Below, piece after piece: positions 54,951-63,762 of a stretch of DNA of 64,000 bases. Where the stretch lies: NCBI GenBank assembly GCA_963772335.1, contig CAVYXF010000003.1:248001-312000 (forward strand), read 5' to 3'. Each line of letters begins with the position of its first letter. The stretch's first letter is position 1. The stretch is from CAVYXF01 sp963772335 (lineage in GTDB: Bacteria > Pseudomonadota > Alphaproteobacteria > Rhizobiales > Rhodomicrobiaceae). A model generated the notes under the pieces. That model worked only from the letters and a program-made list of their open reading frames with translations, ran no database searches and was not told the origin of the DNA. A program made the translations under genes and the position numbers.

Positions 54951-56696
54951 ATGTCTGCAGTTGCGCAGAGAGTGAATGACAGCAGGGACGAGATTGCCGC
55001 GGTGCCCAGCCTGACCGACGGCTTTCACCTCGTCATCGATGCGCTCAAACTGAACGGAATCAACACCATCTATGGCGTGCCGGGTATCCCGATTACGGAC
55101 CTGGGACGTATTGCGCAGGCAGAAGGCATGCGCGTGCTCTCTTTCCGGCACGAGCAGCACGCAGGCAACGCCGCCGCGATAGCCGGCTTCCTGACGCAGA
55201 AGCCCGGTATCTGCCTTACCGTCAGCGCGCCCGGCTTCCTGAACGGCCTGACGGCGCTCGCCAACGCGACCACCAACTGTTTCCCGATGATCCTGATCTC
55301 CGGCTCCTCCGAGCGCGAGATTGTCGATCTGCAGCAGGGCGACTATGAGGAGATGGACCAGCTGGCCATCGCCAAGCCGCTCTGCAAAGCCGCTTTCCGG
55401 GTGCTTCATGCCGAGGACATTGGCATTGGCATCGCCCGAGCCATCCGCGCCGCCTGCTCCGGCCGTCCGGGCGGCGTCTATCTCGATCTGCCGGCCGAGC
55501 TGTTCGCTCAGACCATGGACGCAGAGAAAGGCGCCAAATCCCTGGTCAAGGTGATCGACCCGGCGCCCCGCCAGCTTCCCTCGCCGGACTCGGTCGCCCG
55601 TGCCCTCAAGGTGCTGAAGGAAGCCAAACGTCCGCTGATCATCCTCGGCAAGGGCGCTGCCTATGCGCAGGCGGACAACGAGCTGCGCGCTTTCATCGAG
55701 AAAACCGGTGTCCCCTATCTGCCCATGAGCATGGCCAAGGGCATCCTGCCCGACACACATCCGCAGTCTGCCGGTGCCGCGCGCTCGATGGTGCTGAAGG
55801 AAGCCGACGTGGTGATGCTGATTGGCGCCCGCCTCAACTGGCTGCTCTCCCATGGCAAGGGCAAGACCTGGGGGCTGCCTGGCACGCAAAAGTTCGTTCA
55901 GATCGACATCGAGCCGCGAGAGATGGACTCCAATGTCGAGATCGCCGCGCCTGTGGTCGGCGACATCGGATCTTCCGTATCCGCTCTGCTGCAGGGCGTC
56001 GACGCCGGGTGGCAAGCGCCGGCCGCAGAATGGACGAACGCGATTCGGGAGAAGGTCGAAGGCAACGTGGCCAAGATGGCACCGAAGCTGATGAAGAATT
56101 CGGCGCCCATGGATTTCCACTCGGCGCTCGGCGCGCTGCGCACCGTCGTCAAGGAGCGCCCCGATGCCATCCTGGTCAACGAGGGCGCCAACACGCTCGA
56201 CTTCACCCGCTCGATAATCGACATGTACCAGCCCCGCAAGCGCCTCGACGTTGGCACCTGGGGCGTAATGGGCATCGGCATGGGCTTTGCCGTCGGCGCG
56301 GCGGTGGAGACCGGCAAGCCGGTGCTGGCGGTCGTCGGCGACTCGGCTTTCGGCTTTTCCGGCATGGAGGTCGAAACCATCTGCCGCTACAACCTCCCGG
56401 TCTGCGTCGTCGTCTTCAACAACAACGGTATCTATCGCGGCACCGACACCGATCCGACCGGCCGCGACCCGGGAACGACGGTGTTCGTCAAGGACGCGCA
56501 TTACGAGAAGATGATGGAGGCATTCGGCGGCGTCGGCGTCTATGCCACAACGCCTGACGAGCTGAAGCGCGCCGTCGACGAAGCCATGGATTCCGGCAAA
56601 CCGACCTTGATCAACGCGGTGATTGACGAACAGGCCGGCACCGAGAGCGGGCGCATCGGAAATCTCAACCCGCAAAGCGTGGTTTCAAAAAAATAG
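54951..56696 (+). CDS. oxc: Oxalyl-CoA decarboxylase
   Basis: A 581-residue ThDP-dependent enzyme that decarboxylates oxalyl-CoA to formyl-CoA. The ThDP-activating Glu is in FRHEQHAGNAAAIAGF, the cofactor/Mg motif is GDSAFGFSGMEVETICRYNL to FNNNGIYRG, and the substrate loop is SEREIVDLQQGDYEEMDQ. It is full length. wtggaggaaa-type RBS lies ahead of ATG 54951. It forms the core of the oxalate cycle with the CoA-transferase gene 39 bases downstream, which returns CoA from formyl-CoA to oxalate. Confidence 0.96.
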   Translation: MSAVAQRVNDSRDEIAAVPSLTDGFHLVIDALKLNGINTIYGVPGIPITDLGRIAQAEGMRVLSFRHEQHAGNAAAIAGFLTQKPGICLTVSAPGFLNGLTALANATTNCFPMILISGSSEREIVDLQQGDYEEMDQLAIAKPLCKAAFRVLHAEDIGIGIARAIRAACSGRPGGVYLDLPAELFAQTMDAEKGAKSLVKVIDPAPRQLPSPDSVARALKVLKEAKRPLIILGKGAAYAQADNELRAFIEKTGVPYLPMSMAKGILPDTHPQSAGAARSMVLKEADVVMLIGARLNWLLSHGKGKTWGLPGTQKFVQIDIEPREMDSNVEIAAPVVGDIGSSVSALLQGVDAGWQAPAAEWTNAIREKVEGNVAKMAPKLMKNSAPMDFHSALGALRTVVKERPDAILVNEGANTLDFTRSIIDMYQPRKRLDVGTWGVMGIGMGFAVGAAVETGKPVLAVVGDSAFGFSGMEVETICRYNLPVCVVVFNNNGIYRGTDTDPTGRDPGTTVFVKDAHYEKMMEAFGGVGVYATTPDELKRAVDEAMDSGKPTLINAVIDEQAGTESGRIGNLNPQSVVSKK

Positions 56697-56735
56697 TTTG
56701 GCCTGACCGGCCAGCTCTCGAAGATGGGAGGACGC

Positions 56736-58016
56736 ATGTCTAAAGCACTTGATGGGGTCCGCATCCTGGACTTCACCCACGTCCAGTCCGGACCGACCTG
56801 CACACAGCTGCTAGCCTGGATGGGCGCCGACGTCATCAAGGTCGAGCGCCCCGGCACGGGCGACATCACGCGCGGCCAGCTGCAGGACATTCCGGGCGTC
56901 GACAGCCTTTATTTCACAATGCTGAACCACAACAAGCGCTCGATAACGCTCGACACCAAGAACAAGACCGGCTTTGCCGTGCTTGAGGAGCTTGTGCGAA
57001 AATGCGACGTGCTGGTGGAGAATTTTGCCCCCGGCGTGCTCGACCGTTTGGGGCTCACCTGGGAGCATATCCAGGAGCTCAATCCCCGCATGATCGTCGC
57101 CTCGGTCAAGGGCTTCGGCCCCGGCCCCTATGAGGACTGCAAGGTTTACGAGAATGTCGCGCAATGCGCCGGCGGCTCCGCCTCGACCACCGGCTTCCGC
57201 GACGGCCCACCGCTCGTGACCGGCGCGCAGATCGGCGACAGCGGCACCGGCCTTCACCTCGCGCTCGGTATCGTCGCCGCGCTCTATCAGCGCGTTACAA
57301 CTGGCCGCGGACAGAAGGTGCTCGCTGCCATGCAGGACGGCGTGCTCAATCTCTGCCGCGTCAAGCTGCGGGACCAGCAGCGCCTCGCTCACGGCCCGCT
57401 TACGGAATACAGCCAGTTCGGTGAGGACGTGCCCTTCGGTGAGGCCGTGCCGCGCGCCGGCAACGATTTGGGCGGCGGACAGCCCGGCCGCATCCTCAAA
57501 TGCAAAGGCTGGGAGAACGATCCGAACGCCTATATCTATTTCATCACCCAGGCCCCGGTCTGGGAGGCTATCTGCGATGTGATCGGCGAGCCGGAATGGA
57601 AGACCCATCCGGATTTTGTCTCGCCCAAGGCCCGTCTGCCGCGCCTCAACCAGGTGTTTGCGCGCATCGAGCAGTGGACCATGACCAAGGACAAATTCGA
57701 GGCCATGGAGATCCTCAACAAATACGACATTCCCTGCGGTCCGATCCTCTCCATGAAGGAAATCGCCGAGGAGCCGTCACTGCGCAAGACCGGCACTGTC
57801 GTGGAGGTCGATCACCCCACGCGGGGCAAATATCTGACGGTCGGCAATCCCATCAAGCTGTCGGACTCGCCCAGCGATGTGAAGCGTTCACCGCTGCTTG
57901 GCGAGCACACCAACGAAATCCTCGAGCAGGTGCTCGGCTTCGATTCCCAGCGCATCCAGGAGATCAAGCTTTCCGGTGCCACCGGCGAAACGTCCAAGAC
58001 CATCGCCGCTGAATAA
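56736..58016 (+). CDS. frc: Formyl-CoA:oxalate CoA-transferase
   Basis: A 426-residue class III CoA-transferase. Key positions are Gln17 (FTHVQSGPTC), the catalytic Asp168 (AQIGDSGTG) that forms the mixed anhydride, and the glycine loop GNDLGGGQPG. It moves CoA from formyl-CoA to oxalate, supplying Oxc. ATG 56736 has gggagg upstream; an ATG four codons earlier is less well placed. The product formate probably feeds formate dehydrogenase elsewhere. Confidence 0.95.
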   Translation: MSKALDGVRILDFTHVQSGPTCTQLLAWMGADVIKVERPGTGDITRGQLQDIPGVDSLYFTMLNHNKRSITLDTKNKTGFAVLEELVRKCDVLVENFAPGVLDRLGLTWEHIQELNPRMIVASVKGFGPGPYEDCKVYENVAQCAGGSASTTGFRDGPPLVTGAQIGDSGTGLHLALGIVAALYQRVTTGRGQKVLAAMQDGVLNLCRVKLRDQQRLAHGPLTEYSQFGEDVPFGEAVPRAGNDLGGGQPGRILKCKGWENDPNAYIYFITQAPVWEAICDVIGEPEWKTHPDFVSPKARLPRLNQVFARIEQWTMTKDKFEAMEILNKYDIPCGPILSMKEIAEEPSLRKTGTVVEVDHPTRGKYLTVGNPIKLSDSPSDVKRSPLLGEHTNEILEQVLGFDSQRIQEIKLSGATGETSKTIAAE

Positions 58017-58075
58017 GGTTTAGGTTACGACAATGGCACGCCCTCTCGCTCTCTGGCTTTGCCAGCGCCTCCGGT

Positions 58076-58168
58076 CCCCTCTCCCAGGGGGAGAGGGACA
58101 GGGTGAGGGGGTATGCCCTCTCGATAGTTTGTAACCCTCACCCCCTCCCTCTCCCGATGGGAGAGGGA
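58076..58168. repeat. Intergenic palindromic repeat of the ccctctccc/gggagaggg type
   Basis: Two hairpins, cccctctcccaggggg plus agaggga (58076-58098) and tccctctcccgatgggagag plus gga (58146-58168), are joined by agggtgagggggta and its inverse. This cruciform-like repeat family is common between genes of Proteobacteria. It lies between frc and the acyl-CoA synthetase gene and may lower read-through or stabilise the upstream mRNA. Confidence 0.7.
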
Positions 58169-58267
58169 GCGATCCGTCGTGCTGAGAGATGGTATTTCAG
58201 AGGCGAGCGGGTCACGACCGAAATTTAGATGAAGCAACCGGCAAGCGCCGGTTCCGAGGGAGGTTAT

Positions 58268-60401
58268 ATGCCACAGGATAAGGCCGCAGTACGGGCCGTT
58301 CTCGATCAGGTAAAGGCGGCCGGGCGCACAGCGCTCACCGCGCCGGAAGCGAAAAAGGTGTGCGACGCCTACGGCATTCCGCTGCCGAAGGAGGCCCTGG
58401 CCACCTCGGCCGATCAGGCGGCCAGCGCAGCTGCCGATATCGGCTTCCCGGTGGTGATGAAGATCGTCTCCGCCGACATCCTGCACAAGACGGAAGCCGG
58501 CGGCGTGAAGATCGGCCTCGCCAATGCGGATGCGGCACGCGCGGCCTATGACGAGATCCTGAAGAACGCCAAGAACTACAAGGCCGACGCCAAAATTGAC
58601 GGCGTGCAGATCCAGCAGATGCTGCCCTCCGGCGCGCAGGAAGTGCTGGTCGGCGCCTTTACCGATCCAAGCTTCGGCAAGCTGGTCGGCTTCGGCCTCG
58701 GCGGCATTCTCGTGGAGGTGCTGAAGGACATCACTTTCCGTCTGGCACCGGTCACGAAGGACCAGGCGCTCGCCATGCTCGAGAGCATTAAGGCAAAGGA
58801 AGTGCTGAACGGCGTGCGCGGCCAGCCGCCGGTCAAGAAGGACGCGCTTGCCGACATCATCGTCGGCGTGTCGAACCTCGTTACCGACTATCCGCAGATC
58901 ACCGAGCTCGACCTCAACCCGATCTTCGCCACCAAGGATTTCCGCCGTCGCGGTGGACGCGCTGCTCACCGTCGATTTCAGCCCGCAGAAGGAACCCTAT
59001 CGGCCGTCTCAGGAGGAGATCCTGAAGACCATGAACCGCATGTTCCACCCCAAGGCGGTGGCGGTGATCGGCGCATCGGTCGAGAACGGCAAGATCGGCA
59101 ACTCCGTCATGAAGAACCTGATCAATGGCGGGTTCAAGGGCGAGATCTATCCGATCCACCCCAAGCTCGACGAGATCCTGGGCAAGAAGGCCTATAAGAG
59201 CGTCCTCGATGTGCCGGGCGAGATCGACGTTGCGGTGTTCGCCATTCCGGCGAAATTCTGCATCGCCGCCATGGACGAGGTTGGCCGCAAGGGGATCCCC
59301 GGCGCAGTGATGATCCCCTCCGGCTTTGCCGAGGTCGGCGATCAGGAGCTGCAGGACGAGCTCGTTGCCACAGCCCGCAAGCACAATGTCCGTATCATGG
59401 GGCCGAACATCTACGGCTTCTACTACACGCCGGAGAATTTGTGCGCGACCTTCTGCACGGCCTATGACGTGCGCGGCACGGCTGCTCTCTCCTCCCAGTC
59501 CGGTGGTGTCGGCATGTCGATCATCGGCTTCTCGCGCTCGACCAAAATGGGTGTGTCGGCGATCGTCGGCCTCGGCAACAAATCCGACCTCGACGAGGAC
59601 GACCTGCTCACCTTCTACGAGCAGGATGACAACACCCAGGTCATCGCCATGCATTGTGAGGACCTGAAGGACGGCCGCTCCTTCGCCGAGGTCGCCAAGC
59701 GCGTCTCGCAGAAGAAGCCTATCATCGTGCTGAAGGCGGGCCGCACCGCTTACGGCGCGAAGGCGGCCGCATCGCATACGGGCGCGCTTGCCGGCAATGA
59801 CAAGATCTATGACGATATCCTGAAGGAGGCCGGCGTCATCCGTGCGCCTTCCCTGCGCTCGATGCTGGAGTTCGCGCGCGGCGTGCCGGTCTTGCCGACG
59901 CCCAAGGGCGAAAACGTCGTGATCATCACCGGAGCCGGCGGCTCGGGCGTGCTGCTTTCTGACGCCTGCTTCGATAACGGCCTCACCTTGATGAAGATGC
60001 CGGACGATCTCGACGCGGCGTTCCGCAAATTCATCCCGCCGTTCGGCGCGGCCGGCAATCCTGTGGATATCACCGGCGGCGAGCCACCCACGACCTATCA
60101 GAACACCATCCGGCTCGGCCTGACCGACGACCGCATCCACGCGCTGATCCTGGGCTACTGGCATACCATCATCACCCCGCCCATGGTATTCGCCAAGCTG
60201 TGCGCCGAAGTGGTTGAGGAGATGCGCGGCAAGGGCATCGACAAGCCGGTTGTGGCCTCCCTGGTCGGCGACGTGGAGGTTGAGCAGGCCTGCGAATATC
60301 TTTACGAGCGCGGAATTGTGGCCTATCCCTATACGACGGAAATTCCGGTCGAGGTGCTTGGCGCCAAATACAAGTGGGCGCGTGCCGCCGGCCTTCTCTA
60401 A
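58268..60401 (+). pseudogene. NDP-forming acyl-CoA synthetase (acetate--CoA ligase family), interrupted by a +1 frameshift at about 58942
   Basis: The first part (ATG 58268, ggaggt RBS) encodes an ATP-grasp domain (about 225 residues; PVVMKIVSADILHKTEAGGV, and LVGFGLGGILVEVLKD). It passes out of frame after PIFATKD. The frame is restored by removing one C in gatttccgcc (58942-58943), giving FATKDFAVAVDALLTVDF. A CoA-binding and ligase part then runs to the stop at 60401 (FHPKAVAVIGAS, and the phospho-His in AAASHTGALAG). The repaired chain is about 710 residues. As sequenced, the second part could start at ATG 59032 (MNRMFHPKAVAVIG) and form a separate subunit, as in two-subunit ACDs. With oxc and frc it probably activates oxalate or another acid to its CoA ester. 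Confidence 0.85.
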
Positions 60402-60424
60402 GTTTTATGGCAAGCTCTAACCTT

Positions 60425-60454
60425 AACCGCCCCTCAGATGAGGGGCGGTTTTTT
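60425..60454 (+). terminator. Rho-independent terminator of the oxalate operon
   Basis: The stem aaccgcccctc/gaggggcggtt with a short loop is followed by tttttt on the plus strand. It is placed just after the acyl-CoA synthetase stop and against the end of the converging TSUP gene. Confidence 0.9.
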
Positions 60455-61293
60455 CATGGCCAGATCAACGCGAGGATGAAGCGCAGCGCGACGACGCTGA
60501 TAAAGACGCCGAAGCTGAGTTCGAGCTGGCGGCGGGTCAGGCCGTGGGCCATGCGCACGCCCCAAGGCGCGGCAAGCACACTGGAGGGGATCATGGCTGC
60601 AGCCCCGAGCAGGCTGACATAGCCGAGTGAGCCGGGCGGCACGCCCTCGGCGCCCCAGCCCGCCCACATGTAGCCGAGCATGGCCGGAAGGGCGACCAGC
60701 GATGAGATCCCCGCGGCGGTGCCGACCGCCTGATGCATCGGCCGGCCGTAAAGTGTCATGAACGGCACGATATAGGCCGCCCCGCCGACGCCCATCAGCG
60801 TTGCGAGAAAACCGACGGTCGCGCCGACGGGAATTTGCACCGCAGGTCCGGGCATCGTTTCGCCGAGCCGCCAGCTCTTGTCGCCGAAGAACTGGTAGAG
60901 CGCGATCAGCACCGCCGAGAACACCCAGACCGACTTCATCGTGGCATCGCCGGCAACGCGCGCGACCGCAAGGCCAATGATCACGCCGCCGGCAACCGCA
61001 GGGCCGAGCGTGCGCAGCACCCCGATATCTACCGCCCCGCGCTTGTAGTGTGCCTGGGTGGAGCGCAGCCCGGTCGGAATGATGATGGCGAAGGTCGTGC
61101 CGACCGCCACATGCATGCGGATCTCGACCGGCACACCGAGAGCGCCCAAGAGCTCGTAAAGCACCGGCACCAGAATGCCGCCGCCACCGACGCCGAACAG
61201 CCCGGAAAGCAGACCAGCGACGATGCCGCCGCCGATGAGCGCAGGCAGCAACACGAGGAACTCCCCCGCAGGGATTCCCAAATCCATTCCCAA
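60454..61293 (-). CDS. TSUP (TauE/SafE) family membrane permease
   Basis: A 279-residue inner-membrane protein with about eight helices and the paired family motifs GLLSGLFGVGGGGILVPVL and GFLATLMGVGGAAYIVPFM. Members move sulfite, sulfoacetate or other organic anions. It converges with the oxalate operon, so a role in anion movement there is possible but unproved. The start is ATG 61293. Confidence 0.9.
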   Translation of the reverse strand: MGMDLGIPAGEFLVLLPALIGGGIVAGLLSGLFGVGGGGILVPVLYELLGALGVPVEIRMHVAVGTTFAIIIPTGLRSTQAHYKRGAVDIGVLRTLGPAVAGGVIIGLAVARVAGDATMKSVWVFSAVLIALYQFFGDKSWRLGETMPGPAVQIPVGATVGFLATLMGVGGAAYIVPFMTLYGRPMHQAVGTAAGISSLVALPAMLGYMWAGWGAEGVPPGSLGYVSLLGAAAMIPSSVLAAPWGVRMAHGLTRRQLELSFGVFISVVALRFILALIWP

Positions 61294-61349
61294 AACCTTT
61301 CGGAGCAGTTCGAGATAGCCGCGCCTCTCCCAAAGCCGGCGTCAGAAAG

Positions 61350-61378
61350 ACAAAAGCGCCGGCGCTATGCCGGCGCTT
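61350..61378 (-). terminator. Probable rho-independent terminator for the upstream TAXI gene
   Basis: The stem aagcgccggc/gccggcgctt (61354-61378) with a 5-base loop is followed on the minus strand by ttttg and more pyrimidines. It lies about 275 bases past the TAXI stop, so it may end that transcript. Confidence 0.6.
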
Positions 61379-61502
61379 CTCCTTACAGGAGGTGTGCGGT
61401 CGGTGCTAGTGCGGCACTTGTCCCGGCAAATGCGAAAAGAGTCCGCAGCAGGTAGAGCGTGATCACTATAGATGGCAATAAAGAGAAACGGCTTCTCGCT
61501 TG

Positions 61503-61587
61503 CTGTCATTTCCGCGCAAGCGGGAATCCAGCACGCGGCACGGCTTCCCTTTCGACTGGATCCTCGCTATCGCAGGGATCACAGCAC
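61503..61587. repeat. Intergenic repeat of the 'tcattcccgcgaaagcgggaatccag' type
   Basis: gtcatttccgcgcaagcggg plus aatccag on the left is mirrored by ctggatcctcgctatcgcag plus ggatcac on the right. This is a palindromic repeat type spread between genes in many Proteobacteria. Both arms carry mismatches, so it is an old copy. Confidence 0.65.
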
Positions 61588-61652
61588 TGCATGTGGGAGT
61601 GTGTTTCCCCTTGAACAGATCACGCCTTAATCGGCAATTGCGGGATCGGATA

Positions 61653-62844
61653 CTAGCGAACCCGCTTCGGGTTCTGAGTTTGCCACCACTTTACGAACTG
61701 GTTATAGAAGGCATCCCGCTGCGCGTTGGTGAGCACGCCGGCATTGGTCTTGGCGGCGTAATCCTCCAGGAATTTCTCAAAGGCTTGACGCATCTCCGGC
61801 TGCTCGCCCGTTGCGCCCGTCTTTTGCTGGTCGAGCCAGACCTGGGCCGGCTTGAAGCGAACCCAGCCGGGCACCTCAGCCGCGAGGTTGATTTCCTTCC
61901 ACTTGGGATGGCGGAACTCATCCCGGAACTTGTCGATATTGTCGAAGAATTTCCGGGTGAAGAGCTCCAGCTTTTGATAGCGCTCGGTACTCTCCGGCCA
62001 GTTATACACCGCGAGCATGATGCCACTGGCAATGGTCGAGACGGTCTCGCCCTCAGCAACAATCTTCGGGTAGTGCTCGTGCTTCAGCTGCGCCGGAAGA
62101 TAGGTCGACATCAGCTTGGCAAACTTGCCGGGCGGCAGGTTGGATTCGGTGAGTGCGACGAAATGCCAGCCATTCTCCTCCGTAACCTTGTCGTAGTCGG
62201 CCTGCGGCGCGCCGCCCATACGGGCCATGGCCGCAATCTCGCCATTCTTGAGGGCTTCGAAGGCGGCATCGGTGTCCAGATAGACCGGCTGAATGTCGAT
62301 ATCGAGCAGCCTGAACACATTGCTGGTGACGGCCGCAGTGACGCTGGCGGGCTTCCACAGGTTCACCTTTTTCCCGCGCAGATCCTCGAAGCTCTTCACT
62401 TGATTGGGCGCAAGCATATGCAGCTCTGAGTTCAAGAGCTTAACGACATATTGCACGCGCTGCTCGATGTTGCCGTAGAGGACCGGGTCCTTTTCCTTGT
62501 AGGCCTGAAGGAAACCCGAAATCGACAATGCCCATGTCGATCCCCTTCAGAAACAGGATGTCATGGACATTCTGGCTGGCGCCTCGTCCGAGCACAGGGA
62601 GAATCCGAAGCTCACCCGTCTTCGGATCATCCAGCACATTCTGGATATCCTCGATGAGCTTTGTAAAAGTACTGGTCGTCGAAGAGCCGATAATCGAGAC
62701 GGTGCTGGCGTTCGCCGAGCGCTTCTCTTCCTGATACTTCAAATTCGCTTCCTGAGCGAATACTGCTGGTGCAACAACAGCGAATAGCACAAGGCAAAGT
62801 AAGCTTTGCCAAAGCGCTTGAAGCGTTTTTTGTGTAAAAAACAT
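61653..62844 (-). pseudogene. TAXI-family TRAP substrate-binding protein, interrupted by a +1 frameshift near 62520
   Basis: The gene starts at ATG 62844 with a signal peptide (LCLVLFAVVAPAVFAQ) and the TAXI stretch TVSIIGSSTTSTFTKLIEDI. At MGIVD the frame changes; the continuation SGFLQAYKEKDPVLYGNIEQ and the rest of the binding domain (to the stop at 61653) is in another frame. One extra base in a run of three (62519-62521) accounts for it: removal gives GIVDSGFLQAYKEKD, as in intact family members. The gene sits alone without a TRAP membrane subunit nearby. The ligand is unknown. Confidence 0.82.
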
Positions 62845-63052
62845 GACCTCCCCCAAAGGCGATCTGCCCAACAGTCCCATGGCAATGGGGCGACCTCGCG
62901 GCGGCGCGCACAACCTGAGCCGAAGGTTAAACACGACCTGGGGTCAACTACTAGCGTAGCGACCTAAGAAAGATCAATCTGAATGATGAGATTTTATAGC
63001 AAGATGTAAACACCGGCGCCGTGATAACGCCGATAATCACCGGAAAGAGCGG

Positions 63053-63076
63053 AAGGCAGCGGGTTGCCGCTGCCTT
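63053..63076 (-). terminator. Hairpin after the small secreted-protein gene
   Basis: A perfect 10-bp stem aaggcagcgg/ccgctgcctt with a 4-base loop lies 12 bases past the stop of the minus-strand gene at 63089. No strong T-run follows, so the strength is uncertain. Confidence 0.6.
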
Positions 63077-63088
63077 GCACACCAAAGG

Positions 63089-63448
63089 TCAGCTTGGCGC
63101 ACAATCCTTTTCGAGCGCCTCGAGAGCGTCGAAGAAGGCCTTGCCTTCGGCGGTGTCGGGGTTGATGTCCTCTTCCAGCGCCATGACCTTCTCGAAGTCG
63201 CTGCCCAGCTCTTTGGCCTTGTCGTCGGCCTGCTTGCCAAGATCCTCAGCGGACTTTTCGTCCTTCTTTTCGCTGGCTTCAGCGGACTTGTTGTAGAGAT
63301 CCTGCATGTCGCAGTAGGTCTTGACCTTGCCTTTGTCCTTCTTGATCTCGGTGAGTGCAGTGGTCGCGTCCTGGACTTTGGCATTCTGCGCAAAGGCGGG
63401 GGCGGCAACTGCTCCGGCTAGGATAAAGGCGGCGATAATTCTCTTCAT
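63089..63448 (-). CDS. Small periplasmic protein of unknown function
   Basis: A 119-residue protein with a signal peptide (RIIAAFILAGAVAAPAFA) and a highly charged, Lys/Asp/Glu-rich helical mature part (SAEASEKKDEKSAEDLGKQA). It has two Cys (TYCDMQ, KDCAPS) that may form a disulfide. gaggacaatcc precedes ATG 63448 on the minus strand. Similar secreted proteins occur in Hyphomicrobiales, but I know no function. Confidence 0.75.
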   Translation of the reverse strand: MKRIIAAFILAGAVAAPAFAQNAKVQDATTALTEIKKDKGKVKTYCDMQDLYNKSAEASEKKDEKSAEDLGKQADDKAKELGSDFEKVMALEEDINPDTAEGKAFFDALEALEKDCAPS

Positions 63449-63762
63449 GGATTGTCCTCGCTAGAACTCTGATGTTGAACGCCGGGGGCGCCTTTTTGAG
63501 GGCGCCGTGAGGTAACGATCGAGCTGTCATACACATTGCTTGTGACGCGGGCATGTTGCTGGCCGCATCCAAAGCCATCAGCCTTGGCCCCGATATGGAC
63601 CACGCAAGCTGAGCGTTCCATGAACGTCGGTGGTCAAGGCGTAGCCCCTTTAGCATTGAAGCGCCTCAAGGATAAGCTCCCAAAAACGCGATTTGCGCGC
63701 TTTACGCTTGGCAAGGCTATGGATCGCTTCTAAGCACTATGCTTTTGACGGCCAGGCGAGCC
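63449..63762. other. Divergent intergenic region, nothing recognised
   Basis: The 314 bases between the small secreted-protein gene and pepN hold a short hairpin ggcgcc/ggcgcc at 63487-63506 and the promoters of both genes. A short open frame inside has no start signal and is not believed. Confidence 0.55.

Larger units (their letters stand above)
61294..61652. other. Intergenic region with a terminator-like hairpin and one palindromic repeat
   Basis: This 359-base gap lies between two minus-strand genes. It holds the hairpin at 61350-61378 and the repeat at 61503-61587, each listed separately. No gene is seen. Confidence 0.6.

Noticed and set aside
54840..56675. A 611-codon minus-strand frame opposite oxc
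   Set aside because: It is fully opposite a recognisable oxalyl-CoA decarboxylase and has no own start signal.
58900..59000. Programmed ribosomal frameshift in the acyl-CoA synthetase gene
   Set aside because: No slippery heptamer or following structure is visible at 58940, and related genes are expected to be unbroken; a simple extra base is more likely.
63536..63733. A 65-codon frame upstream of pepN
   Set aside because: No RBS or recognisable sequence; it lies in a divergent promoter region.
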